This document shows, in pieces, positions 33,383 through 43,059 of a stretch of DNA of 64,000 bases (positions are counted from its first letter, which is position 1; each line of letters starts with the position of its first letter). The DNA is from Nonomuraea soli (GTDB taxonomy: Bacteria > Actinomycetota > Actinomycetes > Streptosporangiales > Streptosporangiaceae), in contig NZ_JACDUR010000002.1 in the NCBI RefSeq assembly GCF_013761175.1, positions 186,001-250,000 of the forward strand. The letters are read 5' to 3'. The position numbers and the translations under genes were made by a program. Below the pieces are notes generated by a model. The model made no database searches. It was not told the DNA's origin and was given only the letters and a program-made list of their open reading frames with translations.

Positions 33383-34394
33383 GACGAGATCGTACGGTTC
33401 CCCGCGCGCGCACGACTCCGCCCAGGCGCGTGCCCTCCTACGCCGAGCGGAGTAGCCGGTCCCGCGCCGGTTACGGAGAACTGCGTAGCGATCCGCGTCC
33501 GCTGCCGGAAGCCGCCGCGCGCGTGGCGGAGCAGGATCGAACCCGTGCATCCCCCGCAGACGATCGCCGCCACCGCCCGGCGCCCGGCGCACACCAGGCT
33601 CCTGTGGATCCTCACCGGCCTGGTCCTGACCCTGCTGGCCGGCAGGACCTTCCTGCCGGCCGTCGGAGTGCCGCTGCTCCTGCTCGCCCAGGTGCTGTTC
33701 ACCCTGCTGCACGGCGCGCGCAGGTACGGCCGGCCGGCCGTCACCGTGTTCGTCGTGGTCACGCTGGTGGTCAGCAACGCCCTGGAGAACCTGTCGATCC
33801 TGACCGGCTTCCCGTTCGGCGTCTACCACTACACGATGGACCCCCAGGTGTTCCTGGTGCCCGTCTTCATCGGGCCCGCCTACGTGGCCACCGGCTACCT
33901 GGCGTGGAACGTCGCCACCGTGCTCGTCGGCGAGGTGCGCCGCGGCAGCGGCCCGCTGACCGTCGTGGGCACGCCCGTCGTGGCGTCGTTCGCCATGGTC
34001 GCCTGGGACCTGGCGATGGACCCGACCCTGGCCACCGTGCGCAGGTTGTGGATCTGGGAGAACGGCGGCGGGTTCTTCGGCGTGCCCTTCGTCAACTTCC
34101 TGGGCTGGTCGCTGACGGCCTACCTGTTCCTGCAGCTGTTCGCCCTGTACCTGCGGCGACGCGGCCCCGAGCGGGAACCGGCCGCCACCGCGACCCGCGT
34201 CCAGGCGCTCGTGCTGTACGCCGCGACCGCCCTGCCGTTCTTCCTGACCTACCTGATCGGCGAGCGCACCACCGTGACCGACGCCGCCGGCCACACCTGG
34301 CGCACCGCCGACATCTACGAGACCTCGGCGCTGACCGCCCTCTACGGGATGGTCTTCATCGCGCTCCTGGCCGCCCTGACCCTGGCCAGGCAGG

Positions 34395-36108
<1,714 letters not shown>

Positions 36109-36122
<14 letters not shown>

Positions 36123-37749
36123 GGTCGATCAGGCCTTCCGTGAGAAGCGGGACGTCGATGGGGGAGCGGCCGGGCTCCGGGTGGTCCAGCTGCGACCAGA
36201 GCGCGGCCAGCCGGTGCCGGGAACCGGCGCACGAGATGTCGGCCAGCTCGGCCGTCTCGGGGTCGGCGGCGGCGAGCACCACCGACATGGACAGCAGCTC
36301 GGCCGCGATCCGGCCGACGACACGCAGGAGGCGCTGGCGGGCGAAGAGCTCCTCGCGCGGATGGGCCGTGGTCAGCCGCCCGCACACCTCGGCCAGCCGG
36401 CGCGCCTGCTCCTCGACGAACACCGCGCGCCCGCCGGCGACCTGGGGAGCCGGTTCCCTGTTCTCCCCGTAGAAGGCCGCCAGGGACGCCTCGGCCGACC
36501 ACGCGTCGAGCATGAAGTCGACGCCGCCCGCCACCCGCAGCGCCCGCGCGTCGCGGAAGAGCCGCTCCACCGGCAGCGGCGGCGCCCCACGCCTGGCCTT
36601 GCTGGCCGCGCTCTCGTAGCCCTCCGCGCCCAGCAGCGACACCGTCCTGTCGACGGCCCTCCAGCACAGCCGGGAGGCCAGGTTCTTGACCACGGTCAGG
36701 TCGGGCCGGGTGTCGGCCCGGTCGCGCCCGAGCAGGGCCCAGCGCGACAGGCAGTCGATCGTGAACACGTCGGCCGCCGTGTCCGCCACGACCCGCCGGA
36801 TCTCCTCGTACTCGCCCAGGCCGCGCCCGTCGATCACGCGGCGGGCGACGAAGTCGCGGGAGTACTGCAGGCACCGCTGGGCGATCGCCAGCGCCGCCGG
36901 GACGATCACCAGATGCCGCCCGAGGAGCGCCAGCCCCGCCAGATCCGCTTCAGGCTCGATCTGTTCGGCGCCGTCCCCGTCGGGGCGCATGCGCCAGCCG
37001 TCGCCGTCCTCCGGCATCAGCCACTCGGCCGGCACCCGGACCCGGTCCAGCCGCAGCGAGCCGATCGCCGCGCCGCGCAACCCCATGAACTCGTGCCGGG
37101 CCGTCACCTCGAAACCGGGCGAGCGGGTGTCGACGAAGAACAACCGCACCTCGCCGGTGCCCTCGATGGTCGCCGAGACGTCCACGAGGTCGGCCGTCGG
37201 GCCGTTGCCGATGAACACCTTCTCGCCGCTGATCAGGTAGGCGGCGCCGTCCTCGACCGGCACCGCGACCGTGGCGCGGGTGCGGTTGGCCGTGCCCGCG
37301 GGCTCGGCGTCGGCGCCGCCCGACACGATCCCGGCCGCCACCCGCTCGCAGATCATGTCCCGCAGCGGCCCTGGCGGCAGGACCCGCAGGTAGGACCCCG
37401 AGCCGAAGCCGTTGCCCACCCCCAGTGTGAAGGCGACCGCGCCCGACCACGAGGCTCCCGCCCGCAGCACCTGGAAGGCCTCCGCGTCCGACAGGCCGAG
37501 GCCGCCCAGCTCGCGGTCGATCGTCAGCGCCAGGAACCCCTCCTCGCGCAAGGCCTTCAACGCGGCCGGCGGCAGCTGCCCCGTGCGCTCCACCTCCTCC
37601 GGGTCGACCATCGCCCGCAGCAGCGCGGCCAGCTCCTCCACGGCGTGGGGTGCGGGCGGCAGGGCGGGGAAGGGGGCCAGCAGGTCCCAGCGGACCCGGC
37701 CCCGGTACAGCTCGTCAAGCACGCTCGGCGAGGAATCGCATGAGCTCAT
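36109..37749 (-). CDS. Acyl-CoA-dehydrogenase-like flavoenzyme of the NRPS/PKS cluster
   Basis: 546 residues, well above the ~380 of ordinary acyl-CoA dehydrogenases. The N-terminal helical, middle beta (LISGEKVFIGNGPTADLVDVSA) and C-terminal helical domains are recognisable, with the FAD-contact region LLGAEGYES and PVERLFRDARA. Where common family members carry the catalytic base in IYEGT, this protein reads RVAGG, so the usual Glu is missing. About 120 extra C-terminal residues follow. Such enzymes in peptide clusters desaturate carrier-bound amino acids or, in epoxyketone pathways, decarboxylate and oxidise a beta-keto acid. The ATG has AGGGAG upstream and lies inside the end of the thioesterase gene (35-bp overlap). 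Confidence 0.88.
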
Positions 37750-38446
37750 CGGATCGCTCCCTGAAGTAGAAGTGGCCGCCGGGAAACAGGCGCAGGTCGA
37801 AGGGGCCGGTGGTCAGGCCGTGCCAGGCGACGAGCCGCTCGGGCGACTCGGCGTCGTCCGCGCCGCCGACCACCGTGATCGGGATGTCCAGCGGTACGGC
37901 GGGCGCCGGGCGATAGGTGGCGACGATCGCCAGGTCGGCGCGCAGCCCGCCCAGCACCAGCGAACGCAGCTCGGCGTCCTCCCGCACCGCGTCGGGCAGC
38001 GGGCCGTACGCCCGTTCCACCGCCTCCATCAGGGCTGTGTCGCCGAGCTCGTGCACCGGCTCGCCCGGCCGGTGAAGGTACGGCGAGCCGTACGCGGACA
38101 GGATCAGCCGCTCAGGAGCCGGCAGGCCGCGCTCGCGCAGCAGCAACGCCGTCTCGTAGGCGACCAGCGCGCCCAGGCTGTGGCCGAACAGGGTGTAGGG
38201 CGGCTCGAACGCCGCCTCGCCGACGACCGCCTCCACCAGCGCGGCCATCGAGTCGAACGCGGGCTCGGCCAGGCGCCCGCCCCTGCCGGGCGGTTGCACC
38301 CCCCACACCTCGGTGCCCGGTAACGCGTCCGACCAGCGCACGTACTCGCCCGCCGCCCCGCCGCTGTGCGGGAAGCAGTACAACCGGGAGGCGGCCCCTG
38401 GCCGCCTGCGTCTGCACAGCAGCCACCGGGATCGTGTCGCCGTCAT
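37715..38446 (-). CDS. Type II thioesterase (GrsT/RifR-like)
   Basis: 243 residues of alpha/beta-hydrolase fold with LYCFPHSGG (oxyanion side), the nucleophile in LFGHSLGALVAYE, an Asp in VVGGADDAESPE and the catalytic His in FPGGHFYF. External thioesterases usually clear misprimed carrier proteins. Because the assembly line here has no terminal TE or reductase, it may also release the product. Codon 42 is TTA (38321-38323), one of two TTA codons in the operon. The ATG overlaps the stop of the PKS gene (ATGA). Confidence 0.92.
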   Translation of the reverse strand: MTATRSRWLLCRRRRPGAASRLYCFPHSGGAAGEYVRWSDALPGTEVWGVQPPGRGGRLAEPAFDSMAALVEAVVGEAAFEPPYTLFGHSLGALVAYETALLLRERGLPAPERLILSAYGSPYLHRPGEPVHELGDTALMEAVERAYGPLPDAVREDAELRSLVLGGLRADLAIVATYRPAPAVPLDIPITVVGGADDAESPERLVAWHGLTTGPFDLRLFPGGHFYFRERSDELMRFLAERA

Positions 38447-41400
38447 GCCGCCTGTCCTTCCTCGATCAACCGGGCCAGCCGGTGCACGGTCGGCGCCAGG
38501 AACAGCGCCTTGGGGCTGAGCTCGACGCCGACCGAGCGGCGGATCAGCGAGACGACCTGGGTGGCGACGACGGAGTCGCCGCCCAGGTCGAAGAAGTCGT
38601 CGTGAGGGGTGAGCTCGCCGGGCTCCATGCCGAGCACCTCACCGAAGGCCTCGGCCAGGGCCCGCTCCGTGCCCGCTCCGTCGACCGTGCCGTCGACCGT
38701 GCCGTCGACCGTGCCGCCGTGCGCGCCGCCGTGCGCGCCGCCGACCGTGCCGCCGTGCGTGCTGCCGGGGGTGTGTTCGGCGACCTCGTCGAGCGCTCCC
38801 GCGAGCACCTCCCGCTGCGCCGGCGCGGAGCCCGTCAGCCGCTCGGGCGGCTCCAGGCGGAACCTGCGGCGTTCGAACGGGTAGCCGGGCAGGGGAACCC
38901 GCAACCGGCGCTCACCCTCGTGCAGCGCCGGCCAGTCCACCGCCACCCCGGCCTGCCACAACCGCCCGGTCGCCGCCAGCATCGTGCGGTCCGCCCCCGC
39001 CGGATCCCCCGGATGCGGCAGGCTCGGCACCGTGACGACGCCGGAACCGGCGCCCGGGTGCTTGCGCGCCAGAGTCCCGAGCGTCCGCCCCGGCCCCAGC
39101 TCCAGCAGCACCCGCGAAGACCCGTTCAGCAACGTGCTCAGCGCGTCGGCGAAGCGCACCGTGTGACGCAGGTGCCCGCTCCAGTACGCCGGATCGCACG
39201 CCTGCCCGGCGGTGACCGGCAGGCCGGTGCGGTCGGAGATCCACGTGATCGCCGGCGGCCGGAGCTCCGTACGCGCGACACGCTGCTCGAAGCAGGCCAC
39301 GACCGGCTCGACCAGCCGCGAGTGGGCGGCGGCGCTGATGTGCAGTACCCGCGCGTCCACCCCGTCGGCGGCCAGCCGCTCACGCAGCTCGGCGATGTCG
39401 GCCGCGGGCCCGGCCAGAACCGTCTGGTCGTGGCTGTTGACGGCGGCGACCGACAGCCGGTCGCCGGCGAGGCGCACGACCCGCTCCTCGGGCAGGGGCA
39501 CCGCGAGCATCGCGCCCTCCGCGAGCCCGCCGAGCAGCACGCCCCGCTCCAGCACCAGGGCCAGAGCGCCGGCGGGCGACAGCACTCCCGCGATCACGGC
39601 GGCCGCGTAGGCCCCGAGGCTGTGACCCAGGACGACCTCGGGGACGACGCCCCTGGACTGCCACAGCCTCGCCGTGGCGTACTCCACAGCGAACAGGGCG
39701 GGCTGGCCGACGCGCATGGTCGCCATCTCGGCTGCCGCCCCGGGCGCCCCGCCGTACAGGACCTCGCGCAGGTCGAGGCCGAGCGACGGGCGGGCGAGGT
39801 CGGCGATCAGGTCCACCTCGGCGCGGAAGACGGGTTCCTGCTCGTAGAGGTCGCGGCCCATGCCGACGTGCTGGCCGCCCTGGCCGGGGAAGAGGAACGC
39901 CACCCCGGGGGAGGCCGCGCCCTCGCCGAGCGCCAGGCCGGGGTCGCGCAGGGCCTGTATGGCTTGCGCCCGGTCGGCGGCCACCACGAAGGCCCGGTGA
40001 GCGAACGCCCGCCGGCCGGTCTGCAGCGTCCACGCCACGTCGGCGAGTCCAGGATCGCCGAGCCCCGTGTCCGCGAGGCCCGCGCCCACGAGCTCGGTGT
40101 CCGCGAGGCCCGCGTTTACGAGGCCCGCCTCTGAGCGGCCCGTGTCCGCGAGGCTCGCGGCCGCCCCTTGCCCGCCCATGCGGTCGTCGTTCGCGAGGTG
40201 GGCGGCCAGGCGGGCGGCGGCGGTGCGGAGGGCGGCGGGGGTGCGGGCCGACAGCGGCAGGAGCTGCACCGGCCGCCCCGCCCCCGACGGCTCGGCCGCC
40301 GGCGCCTCCTCCAGGACGGCGTGCGCGTTGGTGCCGCCGATCCCCAGCGAGTTCACCCCCGCGCGGCGCGGGGTGGCGCCGCGCGGCCACGGCACCGGCT
40401 CGGCGCTGACCCGGAACGGGCTCCCCTCCAGCCCCAGCTCCGGGTTGGGCGTGCGGAAGTGCAGCGTCCCCGGGATGAGCTCGTGCCGGAGCGCCAGCGC
40501 CGCCTTGATCAACCCGACGACCCCGGCCGCCGCGTCCGTGTGGCCGATGTTGGGCTTCACCGAGCCGAGCACGCTGAAGCCCACCTCGCCGGTGCCCTCG
40601 GCGAACGCCTTGGTCAGCGCCCGCACCTCGATCGGGTCGCCGACCGGCGTGCCGGTGCCGTGCGCCTCGACGTAGCCGATGGTGGCCGGGTCGACGCCGG
40701 CGACCACGTGGGCGGCGCGTACGGCGGCCGCCTGCCCGGCGACGCTGGGCGCGGTGAAGCCCATCTTGCCCGAGCCGTCGTTGGTGACGGCGGTGCCGCG
40801 GATGACGGCGTAGACGTGGTCGCCGTCCTCGATCGCCTCGGGCAGGCGCTTGAGCACGACGATGCCCGCGCCGTCGCCGCCGACCGTGCCGGAGGCGCCG
40901 GCGTCGAAGGCACGGCAGCGGCCGTCGGGTGACAGCACGCCCTCGTCGCCGAACTCGCCGGTGGGCGCGGGCACCCGTACGGTCACCCCGCCCGCGAGCG
41001 CCACGTCGCACTCGCCGGCCAGCAGTGCCTGGCCCGCGAGGTGGACGGCGACCAGCGAGGTGGAGCAGGCCGTCTGCACGGTGACGGCGGGGCCGGTGAG
41101 GCCCAGCTTGTAGGAGACGCGGCTGGTCAGGAAGTCGGCTCCGGCCGACAGCCGCAACTGCCACTCCGAGACGCCGGGGAAGGACGTGCGGTTGGCCATC
41201 AGGGTGGCGAAGTGGCCGGTGTCGCCGCCGCCCGCGTAGACGCCGACGGCGCCCGGATAGGTCGCCGGGTCGAGCCCCGCGTCCTCCAGGGCGGCCCACG
41301 CGCACTCCAGGAACACGCGGTGTTGCGGGTCGAGCATCAGGGCCTCGCGCGGCGAGTAGCCGAAGAAGGCGGCGTCGAACCCGTCGGCGTCCTCGACGAC

Positions 41401-41622
41401 GCCATATCCACCGGCGCCCGATCCCGTGGCGCCCGATCCCGTAGTGCCCGAGCCCTCGGGACCCGAGTCCGTGGTGCCCGAGCCTGTGGTGCCCGGGTGG
41501 TCAGGGTCGACGCCGAGCGACTCGACGCCGTTGGCCACGTTGTGCCAGAACCGCACCGTGTCGGGGGCGCCGGGGAAACGTCCCGCCATGCCGACGATGG
41601 CGAGGAACTCCTCCTGGTTCAT
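38443..41622 (-). CDS. Type I PKS module KS-AT-carrier
   Basis: 1059 residues. The ketosynthase (about 1-440) has Cys in QTACSTSL and both His (EAHGTGTPVGDP, NIGHTDAAAGV); its start resembles KS domains that accept peptidyl chains. The acyltransferase (about 555-860) has FPGQGGQHVGMG and GHSLGAYAAA; the specificity segment reads SAAAHS, neither HAFH nor YASH, so malonyl-CoA is likely but unproven. A carrier domain ends the protein (DLGGDSVVATQ). No KR, DH, methyltransferase or TE is present, so a beta-keto thioester is expected. Three tandem-repeat insertions occur in one KS loop and both linkers. ATG at 41622 overlaps the exporter stop. Confidence 0.93.
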   Translation of the reverse strand: MNQEEFLAIVGMAGRFPGAPDTVRFWHNVANGVESLGVDPDHPGTTGSGTTDSGPEGSGTTGSGATGSGAGGYGVVEDADGFDAAFFGYSPREALMLDPQHRVFLECAWAALEDAGLDPATYPGAVGVYAGGGDTGHFATLMANRTSFPGVSEWQLRLSAGADFLTSRVSYKLGLTGPAVTVQTACSTSLVAVHLAGQALLAGECDVALAGGVTVRVPAPTGEFGDEGVLSPDGRCRAFDAGASGTVGGDGAGIVVLKRLPEAIEDGDHVYAVIRGTAVTNDGSGKMGFTAPSVAGQAAAVRAAHVVAGVDPATIGYVEAHGTGTPVGDPIEVRALTKAFAEGTGEVGFSVLGSVKPNIGHTDAAAGVVGLIKAALALRHELIPGTLHFRTPNPELGLEGSPFRVSAEPVPWPRGATPRRAGVNSLGIGGTNAHAVLEEAPAAEPSGAGRPVQLLPLSARTPAALRTAAARLAAHLANDDRMGGQGAAASLADTGRSEAGLVNAGLADTELVGAGLADTGLGDPGLADVAWTLQTGRRAFAHRAFVVAADRAQAIQALRDPGLALGEGAASPGVAFLFPGQGGQHVGMGRDLYEQEPVFRAEVDLIADLARPSLGLDLREVLYGGAPGAAAEMATMRVGQPALFAVEYATARLWQSRGVVPEVVLGHSLGAYAAAVIAGVLSPAGALALVLERGVLLGGLAEGAMLAVPLPEERVVRLAGDRLSVAAVNSHDQTVLAGPAADIAELRERLAADGVDARVLHISAAAHSRLVEPVVACFEQRVARTELRPPAITWISDRTGLPVTAGQACDPAYWSGHLRHTVRFADALSTLLNGSSRVLLELGPGRTLGTLARKHPGAGSGVVTVPSLPHPGDPAGADRTMLAATGRLWQAGVAVDWPALHEGERRLRVPLPGYPFERRRFRLEPPERLTGSAPAQREVLAGALDEVAEHTPGSTHGGTVGGAHGGAHGGTVDGTVDGTVDGAGTERALAEAFGEVLGMEPGELTPHDDFFDLGGDSVVATQVVSLIRRSVGVELSPKALFLAPTVHRLARLIEEGQAA
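38679..38762. repeat. 12-bp minisatellite in the AT-carrier linker of the PKS
   Basis: Seven consecutive 12-bp units: three of CCGTCGACCGTG, two of CCGCCGTGCGCG, then CCGCCGACCGTG and CCGCCGTGCGTG. In the protein they encode tetrapeptide repeats of the GTVD/GAHG type between the acyltransferase and the carrier. The identical neighbouring units indicate recent slippage or unequal recombination, and the period keeps the frame. Confidence 0.9.
40040..40160. repeat. Imperfect 30-bp repeat in the KS-AT linker of the PKS
   Basis: The block GTGTCCGCGAGGCCCGCG recurs at 40067 and 40097, with a related copy at 40142. It encodes a roughly ten-residue unit containing GLADT, seen about four times (SLADTG, GLADTE, GLADTG, GLADVA). 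The repeat sits between the ketosynthase and the acyltransferase, where a structured linker is normally found. Confidence 0.8.
41407..41493. repeat. 15-bp repeat inside the ketosynthase
   Basis: Residues 44-72 of the PKS are pentapeptide repeats of the form G-[TAP]-[TE]-[GD]-S (GTTGS, GTTDS, GPEGS, GTTGS, GATGS). They sit between GVESL and VVEDADGFDAAFF, a surface loop in related ketosynthases. The 15-bp DNA unit preserves the frame. Confidence 0.85.
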
Positions 41623-42836
41623 ACCGTCACCCCTTCCGGGTAGGCCCGGAGCGTGCGCACGGCCGACATCACGGGCGGGACGATGGACAGAGCGGTGATC
41701 GCGGCGGCCATCCACAACACGCCGCGCAGGCCGAGCGGGGCGACCAGGAGCCCGCCGAGGGCGGCGCCGAGCGGCACCATGCCCCAGGTGACGAAGCGGA
41801 AGGTCGCGTTCATGCGCCCGAGCAGCCCGGGGGGCGTCGCCGTCTGGCAGAGCGTCACCTGGACCACGTTGAACAGCACGACACCGAGGTAGACGACGAA
41901 CAGGCCGCCGCCGAACAGGACGACCTCACCCGACATCGGCAACATCGCGGCACCGGCCGCGAACATCGCGATCGAGCCGACGATCACCGGGCCGGGGCCG
42001 TACCGCTCGACCGCCTTGCCGGCCAGCAGCGCGCCGATGAGGCCGCCCGCGTTGCCGACGGCCAGCGCCAGTCCGATCATGCCCGCGCTCAGGTGCAGCA
42101 CCTGGACCGCGTAGACCACCTGGAGGGCGAGCACCGCGGCGAAGGCCAGCTCGGCGGCGGCGGCCGACAGCATGAGCGGGCGCAGCAGCCGGTGACCGGC
42201 GACGAAGCGCAGGCCCTCGCTGATCTGCCGGCCCAGGCCGCCTTCGCCCGTGGGCTGCGGCGGCCTGCTCGGCTTGCTGATGCGGGTCAGGAACAGCGCC
42301 GAGGCCAGGTAGGTGAGCGAGTCGAGGGCGATGGCGACGGGCGCGGTCAGGAACTGCACCAGCCCGCCGCCCAGGCCGGGACCGGCCAGCTGCGACAGCG
42401 ACCTGGAGGTCTCCAGCTTGGCGTTGCCGTCGGTGAGCTGCTCCTCGGTCACCAGGTCGGGCAGGTAGGACAGGTGGGCGACGTCGAAGAAGAGCGTGGC
42501 CAGGCCGATCATGAACGCCACGCCGTACAGCAGGGGCATGGTGAGCATGTCCATGACGTACGCGAGCGGGACGACGGCCAGCGCGCCCGCCCTGATCAGG
42601 TCGGAGGCGATGAGCACGGGCCGCAGCGGCAGCCGCTCGACCCACGCGCCGACGGGCAGCCCCAGTAACAGGACCGGGACGAACTCGACCGCCGCCAGCA
42701 GGCTCACCTCGAGGGCGGAGCCGCCCAGCAGCAGCGCGGCCAGGGGGAAGGCGAGCAGGGTGACCTGGGTGCCGACCAGGCTGACCGACTGGGCCAGCCA
42801 CAGGTTGCGGAAGTCGCCGTTGCGCCAGAGGCTCAT
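41619..42836 (-). CDS. MFS exporter of the NRPS/PKS cluster (EntS-like)
   Basis: 405 residues with 12 predicted helices of the MFS_3 group (related to enterobactin exporter EntS). It shows the N-terminal FRNLWLAQSVSLVGTQ, the loop GLPVGAWVERLPLRPV and FDVAHLSYLPDLV typical of that family. Its place between MbtH and the PKS (one base after MbtH, four-base overlap with the PKS) points to export of, and self-protection from, the cluster product. Codon 57 is TTA (42666-42668). Confidence 0.9.
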   Translation of the reverse strand: MSLWRNGDFRNLWLAQSVSLVGTQVTLLAFPLAALLLGGSALEVSLLAAVEFVPVLLLGLPVGAWVERLPLRPVLIASDLIRAGALAVVPLAYVMDMLTMPLLYGVAFMIGLATLFFDVAHLSYLPDLVTEEQLTDGNAKLETSRSLSQLAGPGLGGGLVQFLTAPVAIALDSLTYLASALFLTRISKPSRPPQPTGEGGLGRQISEGLRFVAGHRLLRPLMLSAAAAELAFAAVLALQVVYAVQVLHLSAGMIGLALAVGNAGGLIGALLAGKAVERYGPGPVIVGSIAMFAAGAAMLPMSGEVVLFGGGLFVVYLGVVLFNVVQVTLCQTATPPGLLGRMNATFRFVTWGMVPLGAALGGLLVAPLGLRGVLWMAAAITALSIVPPVMSAVRTLRAYPEGVTV

Positions 42837-42837
42837 G

Positions 42838-43059
42838 TCAGGCCTCCATCGCGGCGCGCAGGCTCGCGGGTCGCAGGTCGGTCCAGACCTGGGCGATGTG
42901 CGTCAGGCAGTCGGCCTTGGGGCCGGTGAACCCGTCAGGGTTCCAGCCGGAGGGCACGGGGCGGCCGGCGGGCCAGAGGGAGTACTGTCCCTCGTCGTTG
43001 TGGACGACCTGGTAGTCGCGCTCGTGGTCGAACATGGTGAGGCCTCTCTTGGTGGTCAT
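42838..43059 (-). CDS. MbtH-like NRPS accessory protein
   Basis: 73 residues with the family signature NDEGQYSLWP, PSGWNP and WTDLRPASLR. MbtH proteins bind adenylation domains and are needed for their folding or activity. The ATG at 43059 overlaps the stop of the upstream NRPS (ATGA). An internal ATG at 43035 (MFDHERDYQVV), with an AGAGAGG sequence upstream, gives a 65-residue form equally close to family length. It should serve one or both adenylation domains of the operon. Confidence 0.93.
   Translation of the reverse strand: MTTKRGLTMFDHERDYQVVHNDEGQYSLWPAGRPVPSGWNPDGFTGPKADCLTHIAQVWTDLRPASLRAAMEA

Noticed and set aside
33383..33544. Promoter or operator between the orphan kinase and the carotenoid gene
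   Set aside because: The 162 bp are GC-rich with only short chance symmetries and no promoter boxes I could support.
38679..38762. Short regular repeats as a CRISPR array
   Set aside because: Units are contiguous, coding and of 12 bp, with no spacers; the 14-bp repeat at 60280 likewise has no spacers.
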